From positions 5,315 through 69,314 of the forward strand of contig JBGAHE010000026.1 of NCBI GenBank assembly GCA_044226365.1: a DNA stretch of 64,000 nucleotides, written 5' to 3'. The notes beneath the pieces were generated by a model. The model worked only from the letters and a program-made list of their open reading frames with translations, did no database searches and was not told the origin of the DNA. The stretch is from JALHNI01 sp044226365. Its GTDB lineage: Bacteria > Acidobacteriota > Terriglobia > Bryobacterales > Bryobacteraceae. Below, piece by piece: positions 16,494-24,433 of the stretch. Position numbers and translations under genes: made by a program. Numbering within the stretch: the stretch's first letter is position 1; the number at the start of each line of letters is the position of its first letter.

Positions 16494-17361
16494 GCAGGCC
16501 CTTGTCGCGCAGGCGGTTTTCAAGGATGCGGCTTTCGTCGAACTGCTCCCAGCGGACGTCCCGCTGAGGCAGGGCGGCACGGGGGATGAGGCCGATGAGT
16601 TCGCTGCCCAGGATTTCCGCTTCGGCGGCGACCACTTCGTAGACCTGGTCGATGCCGGTTTGCTCGTAGTCAGTCAGGTTCATCGACACCTGGACGATGC
16701 CGCGCGATTCGAGCGCGAGCCCGAGCGCTTTCACGGCCGGGAAGCCGCCGGACGAGGTGCGCAGGCGGGCGGCGAGTCGCTTGGCGAGGGCCAGGTCATT
16801 CGAGGCGAGGTTGATGTTGTAAGCGAGCAGAAACTTGCGGGCGCCGACGATGGTGGCGCCCGCTGTGGGATGGAGAGGCGGACCGCCGACATCGGGAGGA
16901 CGGGTGGCTGTCTCCTCGCGTAGCGCTTCAAAGCCGCCCCGGCGCACGTCTGCCAGATTCGTTCGCTCCGGGCGGCGGGCCGCTGCTTCATAGAAGTAGA
17001 CGGGCACGCGGGCGCGCTGCCAGATGGCTTCGCCGGCTTCGTGAGCGAGTGCGGCACAATGGGCGAGCGTGACCCCGGCCACTGGGACGAAGGGGACGAC
17101 GTCGGCGGCGCCCACGCGCGGGTGGACGCCATGCTGACGGGTGAGGTCGATGAGACGGGCCGCGGTTTCGACGCTGCGCACGGCGGCTTCGCGCACGGGT
17201 GCCGGCGGGCCGGCGAAAGTAATCACCGACCGGTCATGGTCAGCGTCCGAGGTGCGGTCGAGCACGCGGACTTCAGCCACCGACGCGATGGCTTGCTCGA
17301 TCGCATCGACGATGCCGAGGTCGCGTCCCGCCGAAAAGTTCGGGACGCATTCGACGATCAT
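16483..17361 (-). CDS. ftcD: Glutamate formimidoyltransferase
   Basis: A 292-residue enzyme starting at ATG 17361 with the family N-terminus MIVECVPNFSAGRD. It would transfer formimino from N-formiminoglutamate to tetrahydrofolate in histidine degradation. Family motifs include DADHDRSVITFAG, HGVHPRVGAADVVPFVP and ILAYNINLAS-like FLLAYNINLASNDLALAKRLA. The cyclodeaminase domain of bifunctional forms is missing, as in many bacteria. The frame is open a further 26 codons upstream, but the ATG overlaps the stop of ribE (ATGA) and gives the conserved N-terminus. It is the last gene of the ftsY-ribD-ribE operon; no other his-degradation gene is nearby. Confidence 0.9.
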   Translation of the reverse strand: MIVECVPNFSAGRDLGIVDAIEQAIASVAEVRVLDRTSDADHDRSVITFAGPPAPVREAAVRSVETAARLIDLTRQHGVHPRVGAADVVPFVPVAGVTLAHCAALAHEAGEAIWQRARVPVYFYEAAARRPERTNLADVRRGGFEALREETATRPPDVGGPPLHPTAGATIVGARKFLLAYNINLASNDLALAKRLAARLRTSSGGFPAVKALGLALESRGIVQVSMNLTDYEQTGIDQVYEVVAAEAEILGSELIGLIPRAALPQRDVRWEQFDESRILENRLRDKGLPIP

Positions 17362-17954
17362 GAGCGGGCGGCCATCATCTTTTCGACATACTTGGCGATC
17401 ACGTCCACTTCGAGGTTGACGCGCCGGCCGGGCTGCCATTGGCTCATGGCGGTGTGCGTGTAAGTGTGCGGAATGATGGTGACGGAGAGGCGGCCGCCTT
17501 CGAGGGCCGCGACGGTGAGGCTAACGCCATCGATACAGATGGAGCCTTTGAAGACGATGTAACGGTCGAGTTCGGCGGGAACGCGGATGGTGAGCCAGTA
17601 ATTGCCGTCGCCGAGTAAGTCGAGGGCGAGTAACTCGCCGGTGCCATCGACGTGGCCCTGGACGATGTGGCCGCTGTAGCGGCCGTTGGCCGGCATGGAG
17701 CGTTCGAGGTTGACGAGCGAGCCGGCGGCGAGGTCACCGAGGTTGGTGCGGCGCAGGGTTTCGGGGGCGAGGTCGGCGCCGAAGGAGTCCGGGGCGAGGT
17801 CGACGGCGGTGAGGCAAACGCCATTTACCGAGACGCTGTCACCCGGCTTCAAGCCTTCGCGGACGGCCTGGCAGGCGATCCGCAAGCTGGCGCCGGTGTC
17901 GTGCGGGGTGTAAGTGAGCAGGCGTCCGGTCTCTTCGATAATTCCGGTAAACAC
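17358..17954 (-). CDS. ribE: Riboflavin synthase, alpha subunit
   Basis: A 198-residue enzyme that dismutates two 6,7-dimethyl-8-ribityllumazine molecules to riboflavin. It begins MFTGIIEETG, the invariant N-terminus of the family. Two lumazine-binding repeats are visible: the first with VSVNGVCLTAVDLAPDSFGADLAPETLRRTNLG, the second with ICIDGVSLTVAALEGGRLSVTIIPHTYTHT. VQGHVDGTGE joins them. Length is typical (195-215). The start codon touches the stop of ribD (shared base 17954) and the end overlaps ftcD by 4 bp, so the genes are co-translated. No FMN riboswitch was recognised upstream of the operon. Confidence 0.95.
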   Translation of the reverse strand: MFTGIIEETGRLLTYTPHDTGASLRIACQAVREGLKPGDSVSVNGVCLTAVDLAPDSFGADLAPETLRRTNLGDLAAGSLVNLERSMPANGRYSGHIVQGHVDGTGELLALDLLGDGNYWLTIRVPAELDRYIVFKGSICIDGVSLTVAALEGGRLSVTIIPHTYTHTAMSQWQPGRRVNLEVDVIAKYVEKMMAARS

Positions 17955-19045
17955 TAGAGCTGTTCCTTGTCGACCCAGGCCTCTACGGCGAATTCGTCAG
18001 GGGGAATCGGATGAATTTGCGTGTTCTTGAAGCGAATGGCGTCCATGCGGCGCTTGATACCGGCGCCGCCGGCCACCGGCAGCGACTGCAGGCCGCCGAG
18101 AATCTTGGGGGCGTAATAGAAGAAGATTTTGTCGACGATGCCGGTTTCGAGTGCCGACCAGTTGACCTTACTGCCGGCTTCGATCATGAGAGAAAGATAC
18201 TTCCGCTCCGCGAGACGATCGACGACGGCGCGCAGATTCGTGCGACCGGAGGGCGTATCCATGATCCAGATTTCGGCGCCACGGCTTTCGAGGACTAACT
18301 GACGTTCGGGCGAGGCGGCCGAGGTCGTCACAATGACTAAGTCGTTCGCGGCGCTGGTGAGCATGCGGCAGTCGAGGGGTAGGCGCAGCTGGGAGTCCAC
18401 GACGACGCGAAGAAACGGACGGCTGCGAGGCCGGCCGCTGCGGTCGTTGAGCATCGGGTTATCGGCGAGCACGGTGCCGATGCCGGTGAGGATGACGTCG
18501 TGCTGATGCCGTAACTCCTGCACGTGGGCACGGGCGCGTTCGGAGGTAATCCAGCCGGAGTTGTCCTCGGGAGCGGCGATCTTGCCGTCGAGCGTCACGC
18601 CGGCTTTCAGCGTGACGAGCGGCTTGCCGGTGCGCATGAAGTGGACAAAGGGTTCATTGAGGCGTTCGGCTTCGGCGGTGGCGTTCGCGTCAATTTCGAC
18701 TTCGATGCCGGCGGCGCGTAGCTTACTCAGACCGGCGCCGCGCACCAGGGGATTCGGATCCTGCATGGCGGCCACGACGCGGCTGACGCCGGCGGCGATG
18801 AGAGCATCAGCGCAGGGGCCAGTTCGGCCGGTGTGCGAGCAGGGCTCGAGGGTGACATAGACGGTAGCGCCGCGGGCCTGCTCGCCAGCTTCACGCAAGG
18901 CGATGATTTCGGCGTGATCGCGTTCGGCCCAGGTATGCGCGCCGCGCCCCATCACCACGCCGTCGCGTACGATGACGCAGCCGACCGAAGGGTTGGGCGA
19001 AGTCTGTCCATGGCGGGTACGGGCCAAGGCCAGCGCCTCGGCCAT
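17954..19045 (-). CDS. ribD: Bifunctional diaminohydroxyphosphoribosylaminopyrimidine deaminase / reductase
   Basis: A 363-residue two-domain riboflavin biosynthesis enzyme. The N-terminal deaminase domain has the zinc site H44-A-E46 and C69...C78 (PCSHTGRTGPC). The C-terminal reductase domain begins about residue 145 (RPLVTLKAGVTLDGKIA-like KPLVTLKAGVTLDGKIA) and includes DVILTGIGTVLADNP and LMIEAGSKVNWSAL. ATG 19045 gives the conserved N-terminus MAEALALART; the open frame extends 20 codons further but into the end of ftsY. It is directly downstream of ftsY (4 bp) and shares its last base with ribE. Confidence 0.94.
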   Translation of the reverse strand: MAEALALARTRHGQTSPNPSVGCVIVRDGVVMGRGAHTWAERDHAEIIALREAGEQARGATVYVTLEPCSHTGRTGPCADALIAAGVSRVVAAMQDPNPLVRGAGLSKLRAAGIEVEIDANATAEAERLNEPFVHFMRTGKPLVTLKAGVTLDGKIAAPEDNSGWITSERARAHVQELRHQHDVILTGIGTVLADNPMLNDRSGRPRSRPFLRVVVDSQLRLPLDCRMLTSAANDLVIVTTSAASPERQLVLESRGAEIWIMDTPSGRTNLRAVVDRLAERKYLSLMIEAGSKVNWSALETGIVDKIFFYYAPKILGGLQSLPVAGGAGIKRRMDAIRFKNTQIHPIPPDEFAVEAWVDKEQL

Positions 19046-19049
19046 TGGC

Positions 19050-19967
19050 TCAGTTATCAAAGAGGCTGGCAACGAACTTCTCCGCTTCAAATGGCAGCAG
19101 ATCATCGATCTGCTCGCCGACGCCGATATAACGAATCGGTAAATTCAACTCTCGCGCGATCGCCACCACCACGCCGCCTTTGGCCGTCCCATCGAGCTTG
19201 GTGAGGACAATGCCGGTGACGCCGGTACTTTCGGTGAACTTGCGGGCTTGTTCCAGGCCGTTCTGGCCGGTGGTGCCGTCCATCACCAGGAAGACTTCGT
19301 GAGGAGCGTCGGGAATGACGCGCTGCGTGGTGCGGCGCATCTTCTCGAGCTCGGCCATGAGGTTCTCCTTATTGTGGAGGCGGCCGGCGGTATCGACGAG
19401 GACCACGTCGGCCTTGCGGGCTTTCGCCGCCTGGAGCGCGTCGAAGAGCACGGCGCTCGGGTCAGACCCTTGTTGCTGGCGGATGACATCGACGCCATTG
19501 CGCTGGCCCCACACTTCCAACTGCTCGATGGCCGCGGCCCGGAAGGTGTCGGCAGCGCAGAGCAGCACGTTCTTGCCTTCGGAGCGCAGACGATTGGTGA
19601 GCTTGCCGATGGTGGTGGTTTTGCCGGCGCCGTTGACGCCGACGATCAGGATGACCATGGGCGGCTCGGCGGGTCGCTTTAACGGGCGTTCGGTGGCTTC
19701 GAGGACGCCGAGCAGATGCTGCCGGATGAGGGACTTGATCTCGCCGGGGTCGCCGACGAGCTTGCGGTCCACGCGCTGGCGCACATCTTCGAGAATTTCG
19801 GTGGCGGTGCGCACGCCGACGTCGGCGGTGATGAGCGCGTATTCGAGTTCGTCGAGGAGGTCGCTATCGATCTCCTTACGGCCTTTGAAGGTGTCTTCGA
19901 TTTTGTCGACGAGCCCGGCACGCGTTTTCGCAATTCCGGCTTTTAACCGGTCTAACAGACTGGACAT
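19050..19967 (-). CDS. ftsY: Signal recognition particle receptor FtsY
   Basis: A 305-residue SRP GTPase that docks ribosome-SRP complexes at the membrane. A short N-domain (about 1-95) precedes the G-domain. G1 is GVNGAGKTTTIGKL at about 110-123, the insertion-box motif is DTFRAAAIEQLEVW, G3 is DTAGRLHNKENLM and G4 is TKLDGTAKGG. The closing helix contains GVGEQIDDLLPFEAEKFV. The acidic A-domain of Escherichia coli FtsY is absent, as in many bacteria, and the N-terminal amphipathic helix (SSLLDRLKAGIAKTRAGLV) probably mediates membrane contact. It is the first gene of the riboflavin operon on the minus strand. Confidence 0.95.
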   Translation of the reverse strand: MSSLLDRLKAGIAKTRAGLVDKIEDTFKGRKEIDSDLLDELEYALITADVGVRTATEILEDVRQRVDRKLVGDPGEIKSLIRQHLLGVLEATERPLKRPAEPPMVILIVGVNGAGKTTTIGKLTNRLRSEGKNVLLCAADTFRAAAIEQLEVWGQRNGVDVIRQQQGSDPSAVLFDALQAAKARKADVVLVDTAGRLHNKENLMAELEKMRRTTQRVIPDAPHEVFLVMDGTTGQNGLEQARKFTESTGVTGIVLTKLDGTAKGGVVVAIARELNLPIRYIGVGEQIDDLLPFEAEKFVASLFDN

Positions 19968-19993
19968 GAGGGATTAACTTTCTAGTGTAACGT

Positions 19994-21664
19994 CTAAGGT
20001 TTACCCCAGAATGACAGCGGCTCCGGGATAGCCGCTCCATCCTTGCGCGGGGAAGAGGCGCCCATCTTGACCTTGGTGAGGGAGTTATAGAGAACGGCCT
20101 GGCCGCCGCCCATCAGGCCGGAGTACTCGCCCCGCAGGTCGAGGTAATGACCTTTCTTGTCGAGTGCTTCGCGGGTGGCTAAGGGCACACGGGATTCAAT
20201 CAGGACCCCGCAGCCGTTCAGATTGCGGCGGGTGAAGCGCGGGGCTTCGAGCGCGGCTTGGATGTTCAGGTCGTGGTCGGCGACGTAGGAAACGAATTGG
20301 GCGTGGGCTTGAGGCTGGTTGTTGCCACGCATGATGCCGAAGCCGATGTGCTGCTCGCCTTTCTCCATGAAGCCGGGAATGATGGTGTGGAAGGGCCGCT
20401 TGCGCGGGCCGGCGGAGTTGGGGTGGCCCGACTCGAAGTTGAAGCCATTTGCGCGGTCGTGCAGGTGGAAGCCGTAATCGTCCACCACGACGCCAGAGCC
20501 CCAGATGTCGGAGATGCTCTGAATCCAACTGACGATGTTGCCGTCGCGGTCGACCACCGAGAGGTAGATGGTGTGTTTGCTGCCGGGGGCCTGGCCGGGT
20601 TCGACGCTGCAGTTGGCTTTGTCGGCCTCGATTTCGGCGGCGCGTTTCTTCGCGTAGTCGGCGTTGAGAAGTCCTTGGACGGGGACGGGGCCGAAGCGTG
20701 GGTCGGCGAGGTATTTGGCGAGGTCGGCAAAGGCGAGCTTTTGGGCCTCGATTTTGGTGTGGAAGGCTTCGGCGGAGAGCGGATCCCAGTTTTGGATGGG
20801 GAAGGCGGAGAACAGGTTCAGCATCATCAGCGCGCCCACGCCCTGGCCGTTGGGCGGCAGTTCGTAGACTTTCCAACCGCGGTAGGTGGTGCTGATGGGG
20901 GTTACCCACTCGGAGGCGTATTGAGCGAAGTCCTCGCGGACGAGCGTGCCGCCGAGACGTTGTGAGGTCTTGAGAATCGCGTCGGTAATGGCGCCACGGT
21001 AGAAAGCGTTGGGGCCTTGCTCGGCCAGCAGGGTGAGCGCCTTGGCCAGTTCAGGATTGCGGAAGATCTCGCCGGGTTTGGGGGCGCGGCCTTGCGGCAA
21101 AAATACGCGCTTGGCGTTCGCATCGCCTTCCAGCTTGAGGGCCGAATTCTGCCAATCCCACTGGATGATCTCGGTGACGGGGAAGCCAACCGTGGCGTAA
21201 TGAATGGCGGGCGCGAACAGATCCTTCCACGGCAATTTGCCGAACCGCTGGTGGACCTTGGCATAGCCATCCACGGCGCCGGGCACGGTCACGGTGTGAA
21301 TGCCGAACGGGCGGGCGGCGGCGCCCCGCTTTTCGAGGGCGGCCAAGGTGTAGCCTTTGCCGGACCAGCCGCTGGCGTTCAGGCCGGTGAGCGCTCCGGT
21401 TTTGGCGTCCCAGTGCATCATGAACAGGTCGCCGCCGATTCCGTTCATCATCGGCTCGACGACTCCCAGTACGAGGTTCGCGGCAATCGCTGCATCCACC
21501 GCCGACCCGCCGCGCGACAAAATCTGCGCGCCGACTTGGGAGGCGAGCGTTTGCGAGGTGGCGACAATGCCCTGATTCGTCATCACCAGGGAGCGGGCTT
21601 GCCAGCGCTCCTGCGCGGCGGCCGGCAGTGCGCACGACAGCATCAGCATGGCGTAAGTTCGCAT
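19994..21664 (-). CDS. ggt: Gamma-glutamyltransferase
   Basis: A 556-residue periplasmic N-terminal nucleophile hydrolase that cleaves gamma-glutamyl bonds (glutathione). The signal peptide is about residues 1-18 (ending LPAAAQ). The family start GIVATSQTLASQVGAQILSRGGSAVDAAIAANLVLGVVEPMMNGIGGDLFMM is fully recognisable. The autocleavage site is the threonine in SKHTIYLSVVDRDGNIVSW, splitting large and small subunits. GYSGLMGGGQAV-like YSGLMGGGQAVLY is near the end. ATG 21664 gives the signal peptide; the open frame continues 41 codons upstream. TACAAT lies 10 nt upstream of the ATG. Confidence 0.92.
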   Translation of the reverse strand: MRTYAMLMLSCALPAAAQERWQARSLVMTNQGIVATSQTLASQVGAQILSRGGSAVDAAIAANLVLGVVEPMMNGIGGDLFMMHWDAKTGALTGLNASGWSGKGYTLAALEKRGAAARPFGIHTVTVPGAVDGYAKVHQRFGKLPWKDLFAPAIHYATVGFPVTEIIQWDWQNSALKLEGDANAKRVFLPQGRAPKPGEIFRNPELAKALTLLAEQGPNAFYRGAITDAILKTSQRLGGTLVREDFAQYASEWVTPISTTYRGWKVYELPPNGQGVGALMMLNLFSAFPIQNWDPLSAEAFHTKIEAQKLAFADLAKYLADPRFGPVPVQGLLNADYAKKRAAEIEADKANCSVEPGQAPGSKHTIYLSVVDRDGNIVSWIQSISDIWGSGVVVDDYGFHLHDRANGFNFESGHPNSAGPRKRPFHTIIPGFMEKGEQHIGFGIMRGNNQPQAHAQFVSYVADHDLNIQAALEAPRFTRRNLNGCGVLIESRVPLATREALDKKGHYLDLRGEYSGLMGGGQAVLYNSLTKVKMGASSPRKDGAAIPEPLSFWGKP

Positions 21665-21833
21665 GGGTGCAACGATTGTACCGAAGCAATTGAGTGTGAT
21701 ACGTTCGGGTTGGCTCACAGCCTGCAATTCGCGGCTGAAGAGTTTACCTGGAGACGAGGCGAGGTGGTCCCCGGCGTGCATGAGCATCGAGGTAGACCCG
21801 CGCTAGGATATTCAGAAGAAGGAGAAGTTTGCG

Positions 21834-22346
21834 ATGAAGGCTTGGAAAATTGGTGCCCTGATGGGCGTGGTGGCTCTCGGTTTGGTGGCGCAATCGAAAA
21901 AGGGGCCCGGCATTCTGCAGCCCCAAATGAAGGTGGAAGGCGGCAGCTACGCCGCGCCGATGGGTAAGTTGGGAACCAAGGGCGACGTCTGGAGCGCGAC
22001 CACGATGGCCGCTTCCGTAGACGGGAAGCCGAACAAGGCCGCTGTGGAAACAGTGAAGGGCGAGATCCTCGACTTCTCCTGCTACCTGCAGATCGGCAAG
22101 CATGGCGAAAAGCATCGTTCCTGCGCGCAGAAGTGCTTCACGGCTGGGCAGCCGATCGGTTTGCTGACCGAAGACGGCACCATGTACATGCTGATGGACG
22201 AAGAGCATGACCTGCGCCGCGACGGCATGACGGAGTTCCGCAAGGCGGCCATCGAGCACACGGCGCATATCATGGAAGTGACGGGGACCGTGTCCAAGCA
22301 CGGCGGCTTCAATGCGCTTTATGTGCAGGGCTACGTCAAAAAGTAG
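21834..22346 (+). CDS. Conserved secreted protein with three-Cys motif
   Basis: A 170-residue protein with a signal peptide (about 1-20, MKAWKIGALMGVVALGLVAQ). The mature domain has GEILDFSCYL...HRSCAQKCFTAGQPIGLLTEDGTMYML. I recall this C...C-x3-C-x(3)-G-x-P-(I/L)-G-(L/I) pattern from small secreted acidobacterial and Bacteroidetes proteins of unknown function. The Cys cluster and conserved His residues could bind a metal or heme partner. The C-terminal strand includes HIMEVTGTVSKHGGFNALYV. AGAAGGAGA 8 nt before ATG is a strong ribosome site. The di-heme peroxidase gene follows 15 bp later, so the two are likely one transcript. Confidence 0.7.
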   Translation: MKAWKIGALMGVVALGLVAQSKKGPGILQPQMKVEGGSYAAPMGKLGTKGDVWSATTMAASVDGKPNKAAVETVKGEILDFSCYLQIGKHGEKHRSCAQKCFTAGQPIGLLTEDGTMYMLMDEEHDLRRDGMTEFRKAAIEHTAHIMEVTGTVSKHGGFNALYVQGYVKK

Positions 22347-22361
22347 ATTATCCTCGTATTG

Positions 22362-23390
22362 ATGTCGATTAATCGTCAATGGCTGGCAGCGGTGACGTTG
22401 CCAGCCTTTCTCATTGCTACCTGCTTGTGGGCTCAGACTGCCGCGAAAGGACCGGCGGTGCCGCTGGGCCTGATTCCCGTACAGTTTCCGAAGGACAACC
22501 CCTACACGCCGGAAAAAGCGGCGCTGGGCAAACTGCTCTATTTCGACAAGCGCCTGTCGGCCGACGATTCGGTGTCGTGCGCCAGCTGCCACAGTCCGGA
22601 ACTGGGGTTTACGGATTGTCAGCCGGTGTCCACCGGCATCAAGTCGCAGAAGGGCGGACGCAGCGCCCCCACCGTGATCAACCGCGCGTATAGCCTGAAC
22701 CAGTTCTGGGATGGCCGCGCTGCTTCGCTTGAAGAGCAGGCCGGTGGTCCGATGCAGAACCCCATCGAGATGGGCAACACGCACGCCAACGTCGTGAAGC
22801 GCATCCAGGCGATCCCCGGCTACAAGGCGCTTTACCAGAAGGCGTTCGGCACGGATCAGATCGACATCGATCTCACCACCAAGGCCATCGCGACCTACGA
22901 GCGCACGGTACTGTCCGGCAACTCGCCCTATGACCGCTACAAGGCGGGCAACAAGAAGGCTCTCACCGCGGCGCAGGTGCGGGGCATGGACATCTACTTC
23001 AACAAGGCCAAGTGCGACCAGTGCCACGAAGGGATCAACTTCACGCTGAACTCGTATCACAACCTGGGCGTCGGCATGGACAAGCCGAACCCGGATTTGG
23101 GCCGCTACGAAGTCACCAAGAACGAAGCCGACTGGGGCGCCTTCAAGACGCCCACGCTCCGCGACATTGCTCGCACCGCGCCCTACATGCACGACGGCAG
23201 CCTGGCGACGCTCGAAGACGTGGTGGACTACTACAACAAGGGCGGCCTCAAGAACAAGAACCTGGATGAGCGCATGAAGCCGCTGAACCTGAGCAAGACG
23301 GAGCAGGCGGACCTGGTGGCGTTCCTCAAGGCCCTGAACGGCGAAGGCTGGCAGGCTCAGCATCAGGCGCCGAAGCAGTTTCCGCAGTAA
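22362..23390 (+). CDS. Di-heme cytochrome-c peroxidase (CcpA/MauG family)
   Basis: A 342-residue periplasmic protein reducing hydrogen peroxide with electrons from cytochrome c, or a MauG-like relative. A hydrophobic N-terminal signal sequence is followed by two c-type heme sites, C73-A-S-C-H77 and C218-D-Q-C-H222. Family motifs include YFDKRLSADDSVSCASCH, RSAPTVINRAYSLNQFWDGRAASLEEQ and FKTPTLRDIARTAPYMHDGSLATLEDVVDYYN. Length fits the family. The ATG at 22362 is taken; a TTG directly before it is also in frame. It probably acts with the upstream cysteine-motif protein. Confidence 0.92.
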   Translation: MSINRQWLAAVTLPAFLIATCLWAQTAAKGPAVPLGLIPVQFPKDNPYTPEKAALGKLLYFDKRLSADDSVSCASCHSPELGFTDCQPVSTGIKSQKGGRSAPTVINRAYSLNQFWDGRAASLEEQAGGPMQNPIEMGNTHANVVKRIQAIPGYKALYQKAFGTDQIDIDLTTKAIATYERTVLSGNSPYDRYKAGNKKALTAAQVRGMDIYFNKAKCDQCHEGINFTLNSYHNLGVGMDKPNPDLGRYEVTKNEADWGAFKTPTLRDIARTAPYMHDGSLATLEDVVDYYNKGGLKNKNLDERMKPLNLSKTEQADLVAFLKALNGEGWQAQHQAPKQFPQ

Positions 23391-23429
23391 GCCCGCGTCC
23401 GCGAAGCAGAATCGTAGAAAGCTGAATCC

Positions 23430-24380
23430 ATGAATCGTCGAAGCTGGATTGCCGCCTCGTCCGCGGCCCTGATTGCCTCGTGCAATCGCACGCAGAAGAA
23501 GACTATCGGGATGGTGCCGAAGGGACGGACGCACGTCTTTTGGCAGTCGGTGAACGCGGGGGCGATCGCCGCCAGCCGTGAGGTGGGCGTCGATGTCAGT
23601 TGGAACGGGCCGGCTACCGAGACCGACTTTAACGGGCAGATTCAGATCGTCGATGCCATGATCAATCGTCACGTCGATGCCATCTGCCTGGCGCCAATCG
23701 ACCGCAAGTCGATGGTGGGCGTGGTGAATCGCGCGGCCGATGCGAAGATTCCCGTGATCATTTTCGACTCGGGCATCGATACGGATCGTTTTGCCACGCA
23801 GATTGCGACCGACAACTATGCGGCCGGCTCGCTGGCGGCCGATCGCATGGGCGAGGTCCTGGGCGGCAAGGGCAAGGTAGTGATCGTCGCGGTGCAGCCC
23901 GGCGTCGCCTCCACGATGGCCCGTGAAGCGGGCTTTGAAGAGACGCTGGCCAAGAAGTTTCCGGACATCAAGATCGCCGACAAGCGTTACGGCAATGCCG
24001 ACTACGCGCAGTCGTTGAAGGTGGCCGAGAATATGCTGACGGCGCACGCGGATCTGACGGGGATCTTCGCGTCGAACGAAAGCAGCACGGCCGGCGCCAG
24101 CCAGGCGGTGAAGTCGCGGGGTACGAAGGCCAAGCTGGTGGGCTTCGATTCGAGTCCGCAGTTGCTGCAGGATCTCACCAACGGGGTGATCGATTCGCTG
24201 GTGGCGCAGCACCCGTTCAAGATGGGCTACGAGTCGATCATGGCGGCAGTGAAGCTCTTGAAGGGCGAGAGGGTCGAGAAGATCCAGAACATTGCGCCTC
24301 TGCTGGTGACGCAGAAGAACCTGAACGATCCCGAGGTTCAGCAACGTCTGAACCCGGACCTCAAGAAGTACCTGCAATAA
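23430..24380 (+). CDS. Periplasmic sugar-binding lipoprotein (RbsB-like)
   Basis: A 316-residue ABC-type substrate-binding protein of the ribose/galactose family. The N-terminus carries a lipobox (LIASC, Cys at about residue 19). Family segments include VNRHVDAICLAPIDRKSMVGVVNRAADAKIPVIIFDSGIDT, a DNYAAGSLAADRMGEVLGGKGKVVIV region and FASNESSTAGASQAVKSRGTKAKLVGFDSSPQLLQDL. No permease or ATPase gene is nearby, so it is either an orphan component or a receptor for sensing. A strong bidirectional terminator follows the stop codon by 4 bp. Confidence 0.88.
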   Translation: MNRRSWIAASSAALIASCNRTQKKTIGMVPKGRTHVFWQSVNAGAIAASREVGVDVSWNGPATETDFNGQIQIVDAMINRHVDAICLAPIDRKSMVGVVNRAADAKIPVIIFDSGIDTDRFATQIATDNYAAGSLAADRMGEVLGGKGKVVIVAVQPGVASTMAREAGFEETLAKKFPDIKIADKRYGNADYAQSLKVAENMLTAHADLTGIFASNESSTAGASQAVKSRGTKAKLVGFDSSPQLLQDLTNGVIDSLVAQHPFKMGYESIMAAVKLLKGERVEKIQNIAPLLVTQKNLNDPEVQQRLNPDLKKYLQ

Positions 24381-24384
24381 AACG

Positions 24385-24410
24385 AAAGGCCCGCCGAAGC
24401 GGGCCTTTTT
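24385..24410 (+). terminator. Rho-independent terminator, probably bidirectional
   Basis: A perfect 10-bp stem (AAAGGCCCGC pairing with GCGGGCCTTT) around a CGAA loop, followed by a T-run on the plus strand. The complementary strand also ends in T-rich sequence (TTTCGTTTT), so it can serve both the sugar-binding protein gene and the convergent FecR-domain gene. Confidence 0.9.
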
Positions 24411-24433
24411 CGTGGGGAAGGTAGCCGGAAGAT

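Noticed and set aside
17358..19967. Possible rho-independent terminators inside the ftsY-rib-ftcD block
   Set aside because: Genes overlap or are 4 bp apart; no hairpin with T-run seen, so a single transcript is more likely.
21744..24377. An 877-codon minus-strand frame under the Cys-motif, peroxidase and sugar-binding genes
   Set aside because: Antisense to three genes with clear family motifs; its own translation has no recognisable domain.
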